From Lacicoccus alkaliphilus DSM 16010 (GTDB lineage: Bacteria; Bacillota; Bacilli; Staphylococcales; Salinicoccaceae): a stretch of 64,000 nt of DNA. How positions within the stretch are numbered: position 1 is the stretch's first letter; each line of letters begins with the position of its first letter. A program made the position numbers and the translations under genes. The stretch lies in assembly GCF_900142805.1 (NCBI RefSeq), contig NZ_FRCF01000002.1, positions 682,001-746,000 on the forward strand, in the 5' to 3' direction. Positions 31,354 through 40,776 of the stretch are shown piece by piece. The notes under the pieces are model-generated. The model saw nothing but the letters and a program-made list of their open reading frames with translations. It was not told where the DNA came from and did no database searches.

Positions 31354-31379
31354 CTTGTTTTTCCTCCCAATGATTCATC

Positions 31380-32828
31380 TTATTCAAAAAGATTCTTAAA
31401 TAATTTTTTCATATAGCCGCTGACATCTCTTGCTTCTTTAGGCCGTTTCTCTACGGTGCTGCCGTCACTCACTTTTTTGCCGTCATCATAGGAATAATCA
31501 GTATACTCTTCGTATTCCGCATCATCCTGGACTTTCTCATGCTGGGCCGGCGAATCTTCAGCCGGTCTTTCCACTGCCTCATTCTTATCTTTTCTAGTCT
31601 TGAATAAACCACTGAAGAAGTTTGAATCGCTGTCATCCGGAGTTTCTGCAGAAGTATTTACTGGTGCCGTGTCATAATTATCAATTGTAACATATTCCAG
31701 GAGCTCATCAAATGAAATTCCACTGCTGACCGTGGAAATGGCACTTGAAAATTCAGGTTTCCTCGCCCCCATCTGATTCGGTATATGAATGCGGACTTTT
31801 TCAGAGACCATGTCCTGCATCAGCTCTTTGACGCCGAGCAGATTCGCCGTGCCACCCGTGACTATGAAACCGCCGCTCACTTTATTGATCGAACGCTGCT
31901 GCAGATCCTCAAAGACACCGAGCAGCATTTCTTCGAGGCGCAGCTCGATGATATCTGCCAGATCTTTCGGTGTCACTTCTATGGCGTCTTCACTGTTGAT
32001 CTGCGGCAGGCGGATGATATCTTCGTCGTTTGCCATATCAAAGAAAGCATGGCCGTATTGGGTTTTCATCTTATCTGCTATGTCGTAAGGTGTATCGAAC
32101 GCCTGGGAGAGGTCACTGCTGATCAGATTGCCGCCCACCGGTATGCTCGAAGCATACTTCAGACCACCGCGTTCATAATATGCATACTGCGTGAGTTCCG
32201 CGCCGATATCAATCACCACACTGCCGAGTTCCGCCTCGGCATCCGTGAGTATATGTTCAAAGTTCACTGCGTCGGAATAGACGTCAAGGACAGTCAGACC
32301 GGACTCCTCGACACATTTGACCGTATTGATGAGCAGTGTGCGGTTTATAAGAACGATGCCTGCTTTGACTGAAAGTGACTGGGTCGCCACCATATCTTTT
32401 GGATCCTTCACTTCGTGCAGGTCGTCCACGATAAAATGAACCGGAAACACCGTCACAACTTCCAGGTCATTCCCAAGTTCCTTTTCCCTTATTGATTCAA
32501 GCAGACTTTCAATATGTTCACCTTTGATTTCAGTCGATTCCCCGCCGAAGCGGATCGCCTCTTCACCGAACTTCATTTCCGAATCAGTGATCGGCATCTT
32601 TAAAAATACTTCGTCTATTTCCACACCTGATGAAATGCTTGCTTTCTTCACTGTATCTTTAATTGCACTTTTAGCCAGTTCAAAATCCGTGATCATACCT
32701 TTAGATATCCCGTCAGTGAAAGTTTGACCGGTTCCGATGATGTTGACCCCATCGTGAAACTTCTCACCGACGACTGCTTTTATACTTGATGAGCCGATAT
32801 CAAGGGCTACATAGTAATGTTCCTTCAA
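31380..32828 (-). CDS. ftsA: Cell division protein FtsA
   Basis: A 482-residue actin-fold ATPase that tethers FtsZ to the membrane. N-terminal phosphate motif ALDIGSSSIKAVVGE (8-22), second phosphate loop VVIDIGAELTQYAYY (about 203), and a C-terminal amphipathic membrane helix GYMKKLFKNLFE at the very end after an acidic, disordered linker (about 388-465). It starts with TTG at 32828, eight bases after AGGAGG. A possible promoter sits in the 107-bp gap to divIB. Confidence 0.96.
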   Translation of the reverse strand: MKEHYYVALDIGSSSIKAVVGEKFHDGVNIIGTGQTFTDGISKGMITDFELAKSAIKDTVKKASISSGVEIDEVFLKMPITDSEMKFGEEAIRFGGESTEIKGEHIESLLESIREKELGNDLEVVTVFPVHFIVDDLHEVKDPKDMVATQSLSVKAGIVLINRTLLINTVKCVEESGLTVLDVYSDAVNFEHILTDAEAELGSVVIDIGAELTQYAYYERGGLKYASSIPVGGNLISSDLSQAFDTPYDIADKMKTQYGHAFFDMANDEDIIRLPQINSEDAIEVTPKDLADIIELRLEEMLLGVFEDLQQRSINKVSGGFIVTGGTANLLGVKELMQDMVSEKVRIHIPNQMGARKPEFSSAISTVSSGISFDELLEYVTIDNYDTAPVNTSAETPDDSDSNFFSGLFKTRKDKNEAVERPAEDSPAQHEKVQDDAEYEEYTDYSYDDGKKVSDGSTVEKRPKEARDVSGYMKKLFKNLFE

Positions 32829-32867
32829 GTCATCTGCCTCCTAGCGAGCTATCAATTTACTATACTC

Positions 32868-32896
32868 AGTTTACATTATCGCAAGTTAATTGTGAA
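32868..32896 (-). promoter_or_regulatory. Candidate promoter for ftsA-ftsZ
   Basis: Minus strand: TTCACA (32891-32896), 17-bp spacer, TAAACT (32868-32873), in the only sizeable gap (107 bp) of the division cluster. It would give ftsAZ extra transcription apart from the mraZ promoter. Confidence 0.45.
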
Positions 32897-32935
32897 CTAT
32901 TTCCAAGTATTATACAAAATATTAATCTGAATATT

Positions 32936-34414
32936 TCATTCATCTTCAGGCGCATCAAATTCATTCAGCACTTGCTTGATGCTGTCCATGGATGCATTCA
33001 CTTCATTTACGTAACCGCTGGCTTCCGGCGAATTATGGATGCCTTCTTTGATGTGCCTTGCTTCGGCGGAGTCATACGGCAGGAAACTGCTGCCGATTTC
33101 GATATCTATGATGCCCTCTTCCTCCGGGCCGATCGCTTCCCTCATCCCGACGTAATGGTTCATCTTCTCCCCGAAATCACGGTAGTCGGCGACAATCTCC
33201 TGACCGTCGTTCATGAGGATATGAATCCTCGTCATGGAGTTCTCGGAAGGCCGGTAGTAGATCTCCGAAATGCCGGCCAGAATATCCGGTTCGATATCAT
33301 TCAGGTTGGCAACAAGCCTGTCCATCTCTTCACCCTCGAAGTAGTGGATCAGAGGCCCGGCAGACGGGGTGACCTGATAGCCTCTCAGTATGCGTGCATT
33401 TTCAAGCAGCGGGTTGTAGCTGCCTTCATTTTCCACATAACCTACTGCACGGTGCTCGCGCAGGGTCACATTCACATCGTTCCACCATTCCCTTTCGACA
33501 TCGACCTCCACTATGATGGGCAGGAGTCCGATGTTCTCTTCCGCCGTGCCGGTGCTGATGCTGTACATCTTATCCCCCGTCCCGAAACCGAGGCGGCTTT
33601 TTATTTCTTCCTCGGTAATGATATCGTTGCCGCTTATATTGATCTGTTTCAAATCACTCGCATCGGTGAACACATACCAGAACAGTGTGCCCGACAGTAT
33701 AAGGAACAACAGGGCCGCTATGATTATATACTTTGGAATCGACAGGATGTTTTCTTTCAATGCTGTAAATTTGGTATGGCGTCGCGGCTGCTTCTCCTTT
33801 TTCGGCTTCGAGGGTGGTTTCACCGCGGGACTGCGCCCGGAGGTTTCCTCCACCTGTTCCGGAAGCGGTTCTCCTTTTGCTCCCGGCTCATCGGCCTCTT
33901 CTTTGCCCGGATGTTCTCCTCCACCTTCCTTTGTATAATCCGCAAGGATGCGCGGCCCCTCTTCTGAGGCTCCCTCATCTTCTTGTTTTAAGGGTGGCGA
34001 CTCAGGCTTGATGGGCTCCGTTTCTTGTTCTGATGCAGGCGCTTCTGCCGTTCCTACATCTTCTTTATTGAAATATGGGGACCCAAGCGCTTCAGGCTTG
34101 ACGGGTTCCGTTTCGTCTGCCGGCACTGCGCCCGATCGTCCTTCCCCGCCCTCTTTTGTATAGTCCGCAATGATGCGCGGGCCATCCTCCTCCGGCGCTT
34201 CACTCCGGTTTTCTTTTTTTAAGGTTGAGAAATCCTGCACTTTCGGTTTGATGGGCCCGGCCTCTTCCTGTGCCAGGTCCCCCGCCTCACGAGAGCCATA
34301 GAGACGTGATTCGATTGAAGTTTTCTGACCATCGTTGCGGCTGGATTCAAGTTTCTTCCTTAATTTTGATACTTCTTCATTATCCTTCATGTGCCATGGC
34401 TCACCGCCTGTCAT
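32936..34414 (-). CDS. divIB: Cell division protein DivIB (FtsQ), with long repeat-bearing cytoplasmic tail
   Basis: A 492-residue bitopic membrane protein of the divisome. One membrane segment at about 229-249, then the POTRA domain (from 252: SDLKQINISGNDIITEEEIKSRLGF cut into two strands) and the beta domain. The cytoplasmic part is about 225 residues, acidic and proline-rich, with duplicated segments: GPRI(I/L)ADYTKEGG at 78-90 and 153-165, and (E/G)P(I/V)KP at 53, 103 and 133. Starting at ATG 34414 gives the ATGA overlap with murD; an ATG eight codons later (34390) is an alternative with a weak GGTGA site. DivIB stabilises FtsL and DivIC. Confidence 0.93.
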   Translation of the reverse strand: MTGGEPWHMKDNEEVSKLRKKLESSRNDGQKTSIESRLYGSREAGDLAQEEAGPIKPKVQDFSTLKKENRSEAPEEDGPRIIADYTKEGGEGRSGAVPADETEPVKPEALGSPYFNKEDVGTAEAPASEQETEPIKPESPPLKQEDEGASEEGPRILADYTKEGGGEHPGKEEADEPGAKGEPLPEQVEETSGRSPAVKPPSKPKKEKQPRRHTKFTALKENILSIPKYIIIAALLFLILSGTLFWYVFTDASDLKQINISGNDIITEEEIKSRLGFGTGDKMYSISTGTAEENIGLLPIIVEVDVEREWWNDVNVTLREHRAVGYVENEGSYNPLLENARILRGYQVTPSAGPLIHYFEGEEMDRLVANLNDIEPDILAGISEIYYRPSENSMTRIHILMNDGQEIVADYRDFGEKMNHYVGMREAIGPEEEGIIDIEIGSSFLPYDSAEARHIKEGIHNSPEASGYVNEVNASMDSIKQVLNEFDAPEDE

Positions 34415-35742
34415 CGAATTTTATGAAAACCTTCTTTGAAATGATTGCCCCTCGCTTCATAATCCTTGTACTGATCCCAGCTGGCACATGCCGGGGAGAA
34501 CAATACAACATCGCCGGGAGCAGCTATACCGGCTGCGATTCCCGCTGCCTCGCAAGGATCTCCGGCCATAGTCGCCTCCACATTCAGGGTGCGTGCCCAG
34601 TCAGTGAACTTCTCTTTCGTTTCTCCGTAGGCCACCAGATGTTTCACATGACGGGTGTATTCCGCCAGTTCCCCGAATGTCTGTCCCCGATCGAGACCGC
34701 CCGCAATCCATACGGTCGGCATTTCAAAGCTTCGCAGGGCAAAAGAAGTGGCCAGGTTGTTCGTCGCTTTTGAATCATTGTAGTACTTGACACCGTTGAT
34801 GTCTCCAAGATATTCCATACGGTGCGGTATGCCGCCGAATGACTTCAATGTCTTTATGACTGCATCTTTTCCAACACCGAATCCGTCCACCGCCATAATG
34901 GATGCAAGTATGTTTTCATGGTTGTGGCTGCCCTTAAGAAGGACCTCGTCAAGTCCGATCAGACGCTCATCTTTCCAGTATATGCTCCCGTCCTTGATGC
35001 ACACTTCAGAGTGGCTGTCGTTGAAGAATTTCAATTCCGCCCGGACGTCCTGCTGTACAAGCATATCCTTCTGGGCACCGTTGAATATGACGGTGTCTTC
35101 TTCTGTCAGGTGCTTCATCAGTGAAAGTTTAGCCGCCACGTACTCCTGTTTATCCGAATGGTAATCCAGATGGGCTTCGTATATGTTCGTGAATAAAGCG
35201 ATATCGGGCTTGAAGGCATCCACGCCCATCAGCTGGAAGGATGAAAGTTCCATTACAAGGATGTTGTCGGAATCCGCTTCATAAGCTGCTTCGCTCGCCG
35301 GATAACCGATATTGCCGCACAAAATCGGCTTTTTACCGTCATTTTTCAACATCTCACCAATCAGATGGGTGACTGTCGTCTTGCCGTTTGTACCGGTGAT
35401 GCCTATGATGGGGGCCTTGGTGAGCGCCCCTGTCAGTTCGACTTCCGTTATGATCGGCACGCCTCTTTTTTGGGCTTCTTTTATGAAATCTATTGTATAA
35501 GGGATGCCCGGATTCTTGATGATGAGATCCGCGTCATTCAAAAGGCTGACGGGATGATGGCCGTCGACGATCTCCACGCCCCGGCCTTCCAGCATCTTCC
35601 TTGCTTCTTCATCTGCGAACACTTCATTAGTGGTGAGTGTGACATCGGCACCGAAGTGGAGCATCATGCTGACAGCACTTTTACCGCTTCTCCCGTAGCC
35701 GAGTACGATGACTTTCTGGCCTGAATAGTTGTTAGGGGTCAT
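34411..35742 (-). CDS. murD: UDP-N-acetylmuramoyl-L-alanine:D-glutamate ligase
   Basis: A 443-residue Mur ligase adding D-glutamate to UDP-MurNAc-L-Ala in the cytoplasm. ATP loop GITGTNGKTTVTHL at about 113-126, N-terminal Rossmann GYGRSGKSA, and the C-terminal motif IAGGLDRGQ and FSPACASWDQY. Immediately adjoins the mraY stop; its GGAGG site lies inside mraY. Confidence 0.97.
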   Translation of the reverse strand: MTPNNYSGQKVIVLGYGRSGKSAVSMMLHFGADVTLTTNEVFADEEARKMLEGRGVEIVDGHHPVSLLNDADLIIKNPGIPYTIDFIKEAQKRGVPIITEVELTGALTKAPIIGITGTNGKTTVTHLIGEMLKNDGKKPILCGNIGYPASEAAYEADSDNILVMELSSFQLMGVDAFKPDIALFTNIYEAHLDYHSDKQEYVAAKLSLMKHLTEEDTVIFNGAQKDMLVQQDVRAELKFFNDSHSEVCIKDGSIYWKDERLIGLDEVLLKGSHNHENILASIMAVDGFGVGKDAVIKTLKSFGGIPHRMEYLGDINGVKYYNDSKATNNLATSFALRSFEMPTVWIAGGLDRGQTFGELAEYTRHVKHLVAYGETKEKFTDWARTLNVEATMAGDPCEAAGIAAGIAAPGDVVLFSPACASWDQYKDYEARGNHFKEGFHKIR

Positions 35743-36705
35743 TTACATCCCTCCAAGCAGGATGCCGATAATGCCAGCGATGGCCCCTGCGGCCCAGAAA
35801 ACGCCGACGATCTTCCACTCACTCCATCCGACGAGTTCAAAATGGTGGTGGATCGGGCTCATCCTGAAGATTCTTCTGCCCGTGATTTTGAAAGATGCCA
35901 CCTGCAGTATGACGGATGCCGTTTCTATGACGAAGACGAGCCCGATGATCAGCAGCAGGAGACTGTTGTTGATCATGATCGATACGATCCCGATCAAGCC
36001 GCCGAGTGCCAGCGACCCGGTGTCTCCCATGAATAATTTTGCAGGGTATTTATTGTAGATCAGGAATCCTATCAGCGCACCGATGATGATGGCAAGGAAT
36101 GTTGCGAGTTCATATTCATGATACATGGACGCGAGTGTTAGGAAGGCGCCGAACGCTATGATGGACAAACCTGTCGCAAGTCCGTCCAGTCCATCGGTCA
36201 GATTCACTGCATTGCTGAATCCGACCAGCCAGAAGATGATCCATAGTATGAAGGCATAGCCGAGAGGAATCGCCCAATCCGTACCCGGTATGTGGATACT
36301 GTTGGTGATATCCGGAATCCAGTTGATCATTATGATGTATACAATGATTGAGACAAGGATTTGGGCCGTGAATTTCTGTTTTGTCGTGAGGCCCGTATTA
36401 TCCTTTTTGACCACGATGATATAGTCATCGATGAAGCCGATCAGGCCGAATCCGAGTGTGACTATGATCAACACCAGCATCTTATATATGTCATCGACAA
36501 AGAACAATGCGATCAGAGCAAGGAATATTGCCGGCAAAAGGAAGGTCAGGCCGCCCATCGTCGGCGTCCCCGTCTTTGCCTGGTGGGACTCAGGCCCCTC
36601 CTCACGGATGGACTGGCCAAATTTCAAACGTTTCAATAATGGGATGGTCACCGGTACTAAGATTGCCGTCATGGTGAATGCCAGCAATAAAAATATTAAA
36701 TTCAT
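35743..36705 (-). CDS. mraY: Phospho-N-acetylmuramoyl-pentapeptide transferase
   Basis: A 320-residue, ten-segment membrane enzyme that transfers phospho-MurNAc-pentapeptide to undecaprenyl phosphate, making lipid I. Seen: GPESHQAKTGTPTMGG (about 39-54), the catalytic Asp pair in FIDDYI, NAVNLTDGLDGLA (about 175-187) and the C-terminal HHHFELVGW loop. Two tandem ATGs; the second (36705) is five bases from AGGAGG and preferred. Confidence 0.97.
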   Translation of the reverse strand: MNLIFLLLAFTMTAILVPVTIPLLKRLKFGQSIREEGPESHQAKTGTPTMGGLTFLLPAIFLALIALFFVDDIYKMLVLIIVTLGFGLIGFIDDYIIVVKKDNTGLTTKQKFTAQILVSIIVYIIMINWIPDITNSIHIPGTDWAIPLGYAFILWIIFWLVGFSNAVNLTDGLDGLATGLSIIAFGAFLTLASMYHEYELATFLAIIIGALIGFLIYNKYPAKLFMGDTGSLALGGLIGIVSIMINNSLLLLIIGLVFVIETASVILQVASFKITGRRIFRMSPIHHHFELVGWSEWKIVGVFWAAGAIAGIIGILLGGM

Positions 36706-36714
36706 CATATCCTC

Positions 36715-38883
36715 CTAATCATTTGGATCCATCGATTTCAGGGTGAGGTCAATTTCATGGCCCGCTTCCATCAGGCGGCCGGCCTCGAGGGACTGGCCGC
36801 TGACATACCCTTCACCTTCGATATTTACAGTCACATCTGTGAACTCTCCAAAAATAATCGCTTCGCGTTTTGATAAGCCTGTCAGATCAGGCATAGTCGC
36901 TTCGCCGTCCGTCTTAATGAAGAAAGTGTCGTACGGGAGCAGTGTATCATTTTTCGGGTAGTGGTCTGCCACCTCACTGCCTTCGCCGACCACCACCTTG
37001 CGGATGGTCTCCTTCTCCGGCAGCAGGTCGTCCACCGGGGCACCTGTATAATCTTCGACAACAACGGTTTCAGCCTTGGAATCACCGCTCCCTCCGCCGA
37101 CTTCCAGATACTTGAGCGTGCGTTCCATCAGCGGGTTGAATCCGTGCATGACACCGTAGTCCCATGTATCCGCCTTGTTTTTGGATGCAAGCTTGATGCC
37201 GTAATAAATGATCACTTCCGGATCTTCCTCGGGTGCATATCCTATGAAGGACGTGAGGAATTCATACGGTCCATCCATGTATCCGCCGCCGTCGGGGTCG
37301 ATGACCTGGGCCGTCCCCGATTTCCCGGCCACTTCGTATTCTTCCAGCTGATACTGGGGGTTCCTGTCCATCGAGCCGCCCACGAAGGTGTTGATCTCTT
37401 CCTGGGTTTTTTGTGCCGCTTCGGGGCTGATGACTTCCCTCACCACAGATTCACCGCCCTGATACAGGACTTCGTCCGTGTTCGGATCCGTTATGGAATC
37501 AATCACGTAAGGTTTTTTCATCTGCCCGTCGTTCAAGATGGCTGTCATCCCCTGGATCATCTGGATCGGGGTGACAGTGGAAGTCTGACCGAACGATGTC
37601 GTTTTACGCTGCAGTTCCTCATCCCATGCGATGACGCCCGATACTTCACCCGGAAACTCCGACTCCGTCGAAGTTCCGAAACCGAAATCTTTGTAATATT
37701 GGAGCATCCTTTCCTGGCCGACCCGGTCCTGAAGAATCATCATCAGAGCATTGGAGGAATACTGCATACCTTCATTATAAGTGATGTTCCCCCACCCTTC
37801 GGGCTCCCAGTCATAGATCGTATGACCGCCGACATCAAAGGCGCCTGATTCAAAGGTCGCATTCGGATCATATTCTCCGGCATCGATCGCCGCTGCCAGA
37901 CTGAAAACCTTGAATGTCGAACCCGGTTCAAAGGAATACTGGTACAGCATATTCAGCCAGCTGTTGCCGAATCCCTCCCGGGTCCTTGGATTGAAGGAAG
38001 GCCTCTGTCCGTACCCGAGTATCTCGCCTGATTCAGCATCGGCCACAACCGCAAATAATTCTTCGGGTTCAAAGTGGTCCTCCATCGTGTCCAGGGAATC
38101 TTCCAGGTACAACTGGATATTGGAATCGATCGTAAGCTGAATATCCGCCCCATCTTCAGGTGCTTTCACCTCGTTCTGCGTATTCGGCACGATGTACCCC
38201 CAAATATCCTGCGTATAGCCCGTGGAGCCCGCTTCGCCCGCCAATTCTTCATCGTAGGCACGTTCAAGCCCCATCTGACCTGAAAGCTCACCCGATTCCT
38301 CATCCTGTTCGGCAAAACCGACCAGGTGGGAGGCAAAGTTGCCATTCGGATAAAATCTTTTAGTTTCAGAAACGAAATACAGTCCGCTGACTTCCAAATC
38401 TTCATCCTGCTGAGCTGCTTCCAACGCCTGTTTCTCATTATATGAAATGTCTCTGCCCGCACGGCCGAGTTCCACCTGGAAGCGTTCGTCCTCCATCCCT
38501 TTTTCAATGCGTTCGGTGACTTCCTCTTCATCAATATCCAGCACTTCATTCAAGAGGGAGGCCACTTCTTCGACATTCGCAACATGATTGGGATATTCAT
38601 CATCGATGATCAGCGCCACACGGTAAGCTTCCATATCACTTGCCAGTACGTTGCCATCCCGGTCGGTTATGTCACCGCGCTCTGCGTTGTTCACAGCCGT
38701 CCTTGTGAATTTATCATCGCCATGGGCGATCAGATCTTCGTCATCGAGGGATTTACCTATCATCAGATAGGAAAATTGCCAAAATATCAAAAGAAAAAGC
38801 ACTCCTATACCTAAATATATAAGGAGCGCACCCAGGGAAAAAGATGTAGTTCTATTCATAAACTTTACTTTAATTTTCGCCAT
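36715..38883 (-). CDS. pbpA: Penicillin-binding protein 1 (class B, division transpeptidase, PASTA domains)
   Basis: A 722-residue divisome transpeptidase that cross-links septal peptidoglycan with FtsW. One N-terminal membrane anchor (about 15-40), dimerisation domain, and the transpeptidase domain with the three active-site motifs: SxxK in EPGSTFKVF, SSN in YSSNALMM and KSGT in AGKSGTAQV. Two C-terminal PASTA domains follow (from about 605 and 665; the latter starts MPDLTGLSKREA). The ATG at 38883 is preferred over a TTG four codons earlier; both lie inside the ftsL end (14-bp overlap). Six bases of spacing to mraY downstream. Confidence 0.96.
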   Translation of the reverse strand: MAKIKVKFMNRTTSFSLGALLIYLGIGVLFLLIFWQFSYLMIGKSLDDEDLIAHGDDKFTRTAVNNAERGDITDRDGNVLASDMEAYRVALIIDDEYPNHVANVEEVASLLNEVLDIDEEEVTERIEKGMEDERFQVELGRAGRDISYNEKQALEAAQQDEDLEVSGLYFVSETKRFYPNGNFASHLVGFAEQDEESGELSGQMGLERAYDEELAGEAGSTGYTQDIWGYIVPNTQNEVKAPEDGADIQLTIDSNIQLYLEDSLDTMEDHFEPEELFAVVADAESGEILGYGQRPSFNPRTREGFGNSWLNMLYQYSFEPGSTFKVFSLAAAIDAGEYDPNATFESGAFDVGGHTIYDWEPEGWGNITYNEGMQYSSNALMMILQDRVGQERMLQYYKDFGFGTSTESEFPGEVSGVIAWDEELQRKTTSFGQTSTVTPIQMIQGMTAILNDGQMKKPYVIDSITDPNTDEVLYQGGESVVREVISPEAAQKTQEEINTFVGGSMDRNPQYQLEEYEVAGKSGTAQVIDPDGGGYMDGPYEFLTSFIGYAPEEDPEVIIYYGIKLASKNKADTWDYGVMHGFNPLMERTLKYLEVGGGSGDSKAETVVVEDYTGAPVDDLLPEKETIRKVVVGEGSEVADHYPKNDTLLPYDTFFIKTDGEATMPDLTGLSKREAIIFGEFTDVTVNIEGEGYVSGQSLEAGRLMEAGHEIDLTLKSMDPND

Positions 38884-39253
38884 GTCTTTCAACAACCTTT
38901 ACATTGCCATTGTCCAGTTCCAGACCGAGCTCACCAGCTTTCTCGTAAATTCTATCATAGGATGCCAAATGTGTCACTTCCGTATTCAGCTCGTCGATTT
39001 CACCATTTGTCGTGGCGATTTCATTTTCGATGTTCGTGATTTCACTTTGCAGCTGGTATGCTTCCATCCGTAGCGATAATACAACAACTGCGGTAAGGGC
39101 AATGACAAACATCAACACCAGGTAAATCATCGTCTCAGTCCTTCTTAAACCGACGATCTTACGTTTGGTGCGCGTTCCCCTGCCGGAGTCCCTCTGTCTC
39201 TCTTCAAAGTTTTTAGTCTCAGGTGCCACCTGTCTGTATCTTTCAACTGCCAT
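38870..39253 (-). CDS. ftsL: Cell division protein FtsL
   Basis: A 127-residue bitopic membrane protein: basic cytoplasmic N-terminus (about 1-40), one hydrophobic segment (about 42-62, MIYLVLMFVIALTAVVVLSL in part) and an extracytoplasmic leucine-zipper-like coiled coil (ITNIENEIATTNGEIDELN in part) ending with the conserved RIYEKAGELGLEL region. It forms a complex with DivIB and DivIC. Identified by topology, size and position between rsmH and pbp1. Confidence 0.92.
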   Translation of the reverse strand: MAVERYRQVAPETKNFEERQRDSGRGTRTKRKIVGLRRTETMIYLVLMFVIALTAVVVLSLRMEAYQLQSEITNIENEIATTNGEIDELNTEVTHLASYDRIYEKAGELGLELDNGNVKVVERHGEN

Positions 39254-39264
39254 GCTATCACATC

Positions 39265-40194
39265 CTATTTTTGTTTCTCTGCAATCCGTAGTTTCGCACT
39301 TCTGGCTCTGGGATTGGTCTCCAGTTCTTCTTCATTTGCAAGGATCGGTTTACGGTTCACCCTTTTAAGGATCGGCTGATACTCTTCAGGAATGACGGGC
39401 AGGTTCCTGGGCAGATCCGGCCCTTTTTCGTATTCCACGAACATCTGCTTGCATATGCGGTCTTCCAATGAATGGAAAGTGATGACCGACACCCTCCCGT
39501 TTTTGTTCAACAGTCCGATTGCGGCTTCCAGCGACCGTTCAAAGACTCCAAGTTCATCATTTACCGCTATGCGGAGTGCCTGGAACACCCTTTTTGCCGG
39601 ATGGCCTCCTGTGCGCCTGAATTTGTGGGGGATTTGTGATTTGATGATCTCAGTCAGTTCGGTTGTCGTCCTGATGTCCTGTTCTTTTCTTTTCCTTTCA
39701 ATCTCCCTTGCTATCTTCTTCGAGAATTTCTCCTCGCCGTATCTGAAGAATATGCTCACAAGTGCTTCATATGAATATGTATTCACGATCTCGTACGCAT
39801 CCAGGGATTGGGATTGATCCATCCTCATATCAAGCCTTGCCTCTTTTGAATGGGAAAAACCTCTTTCGGTGATGTCGAGCTGTGGGCTGGACACCCCGAG
39901 ATCGTACATGATGCCGTCGATGCCATGGATGTTCAATTCTTCAAGTTCAGCCTTTAAATTTTCAAAATTACTGTGTACAAGTATCAGTCTTGGATCAGCC
40001 TTGAATTTCTCACGCGCATGGTTTATCGAATAAATATCCTGATCGAATGCGATCACTTTCCCGGTCGTGACTTTTCCGAGCAGATATTCGGTATGACCGC
40101 CGCCGCCCAGGGTCGCATCCACGTATACACCGTCCTCACGTACACCCAGACCGTCCACCGTTTCTTTTAATAATACCGTGTCATGTGTGAACAC
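39265..40194 (-). CDS. rsmH: 16S rRNA (cytosine-1402-N4)-methyltransferase
   Basis: A 309-residue SAM-dependent methyltransferase acting at the ribosomal decoding site. SAM motif [15 protein letters not shown] (about 25-39), the [16 protein letters not shown] catalytic region and FHSLEDRI near the C-terminus. It starts with GTG at 40194, seven bases after AGGATG. Always near mraZ in Firmicutes, as here (11-bp gap). Confidence 0.97.
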   Translation of the reverse strand: MFTHDTVLLKETVDGLGVREDGVYVDATLGGGGHTEYLLGKVTTGKVIAFDQDIYSINHAREKFKADPRLILVHSNFENLKAELEELNIHGIDGIMYDLGVSSPQLDITERGFSHSKEARLDMRMDQSQSLDAYEIVNTYSYEALVSIFFRYGEEKFSKKIAREIERKRKEQDIRTTTELTEIIKSQIPHKFRRTGGHPAKRVFQALRIAVNDELGVFERSLEAAIGLLNKNGRVSVITFHSLEDRICKQMFVEYEKGPDLPRNLPVIPEEYQPILKRVNRKPILANEEELETNPRARSAKLRIAEKQK

Positions 40195-40205
40195 ATCGTC
40201 ACATC

Positions 40206-40637
40206 CTATAAATCAAAGTCGATTAAATCCTCAGCGATATCTTCAAAGTTTTCTTCAGAATCTATATAAAAATCGGTCCATTCAGCGGTATCCCAAATTT
40301 CAATACGGTTCGAAACACCTATTATCGTGCAATCTTTTTCCAGTCCGGCATAAGTGCGTAAGTTACGGGGGATGTTGATCCTCCCCTGCTTATCCACTTC
40401 GACGACTGTTGCACCGGAGAAAAACAGTCTCATGAACTTGCGGGCGTCGCGTTTCGTAAGTGACAGGCGCTTCATGCTCTCTTCAATTCGTGACCATTCA
40501 TCTTCTGTATAGCCGAAGAGACATTTATCCAGCCCGCGGGTGATTATAAACTGATCTGATAACTCTCCGCGAAACTTGCTCGGAACAATCATCCGCCCTT
40601 TTGCATCCAGTTTATTGTTGTATTCCCCCATGAACAT
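40206..40637 (-). CDS. mraZ: Transcriptional regulator MraZ
   Basis: A 143-residue protein with two AbrB-like half-domains: [14 protein letters not shown] (about 10-23) and [14 protein letters not shown] (about 86-99). MraZ forms a ring and represses its own division operon by binding direct repeats in the promoter; three such repeats are visible upstream. The start at MFMGEYNN is chosen for the AGGTGA six bases before it and because 143 residues is the staphylococcal length. Confidence 0.97.
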   Translation of the reverse strand: MFMGEYNNKLDAKGRMIVPSKFRGELSDQFIITRGLDKCLFGYTEDEWSRIEESMKRLSLTKRDARKFMRLFFSGATVVEVDKQGRINIPRNLRTYAGLEKDCTIIGVSNRIEIWDTAEWTDFYIDSEENFEDIAEDLIDFDL

Positions 40638-40655
40638 GGCCGTCACCTGCCTCTA

Positions 40656-40690
40656 TTTATAAACTACCACATTCCACCACTTTTCACCAC
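40656..40690 (-). promoter_or_regulatory. MraZ box: three GTGG direct repeats, with candidate -10
   Basis: On the minus strand GTGG occurs three times at exact 10-bp spacing (complements of CCAC at 40667, 40677 and 40687), each in an A-rich or G-rich context, immediately before a candidate -10 TATAAA (40656-40661). Direct repeats at helical-turn spacing upstream of mraZ are the known MraZ operator design. No good -35 was seen. Confidence 0.75.
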
Positions 40691-40727
40691 AATTTATAAA
40701 AATTCAGCATTATATTTCATGCATAAT

Positions 40728-40765
40728 AAAAGGGCGGTTCTCCCTTACGGGAGAACCGCCCTTTT
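40728..40765 (-). terminator. Intrinsic terminator after bshC
   Basis: A perfect 17-bp stem (AAAAGGGCGGTTCTCCC and its complement) with a TTAC loop, ending in TTTT on the minus strand. It insulates the mraZ promoter from bshC; the A-run on the other side could also serve the plus strand. Confidence 0.92.
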
Positions 40766-40776
40766 AAAGCCTGTCT

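Noticed and set aside
32786-33967. 393-codon frame opposite divIB
   Set aside because: Antisense shadow of divIB and ftsA; no start signal, no recognisable protein.
36961-37848. 295-codon frame opposite pbp1
   Set aside because: Antisense shadow caused by the GC-rich codon use of the penicillin-binding protein gene.
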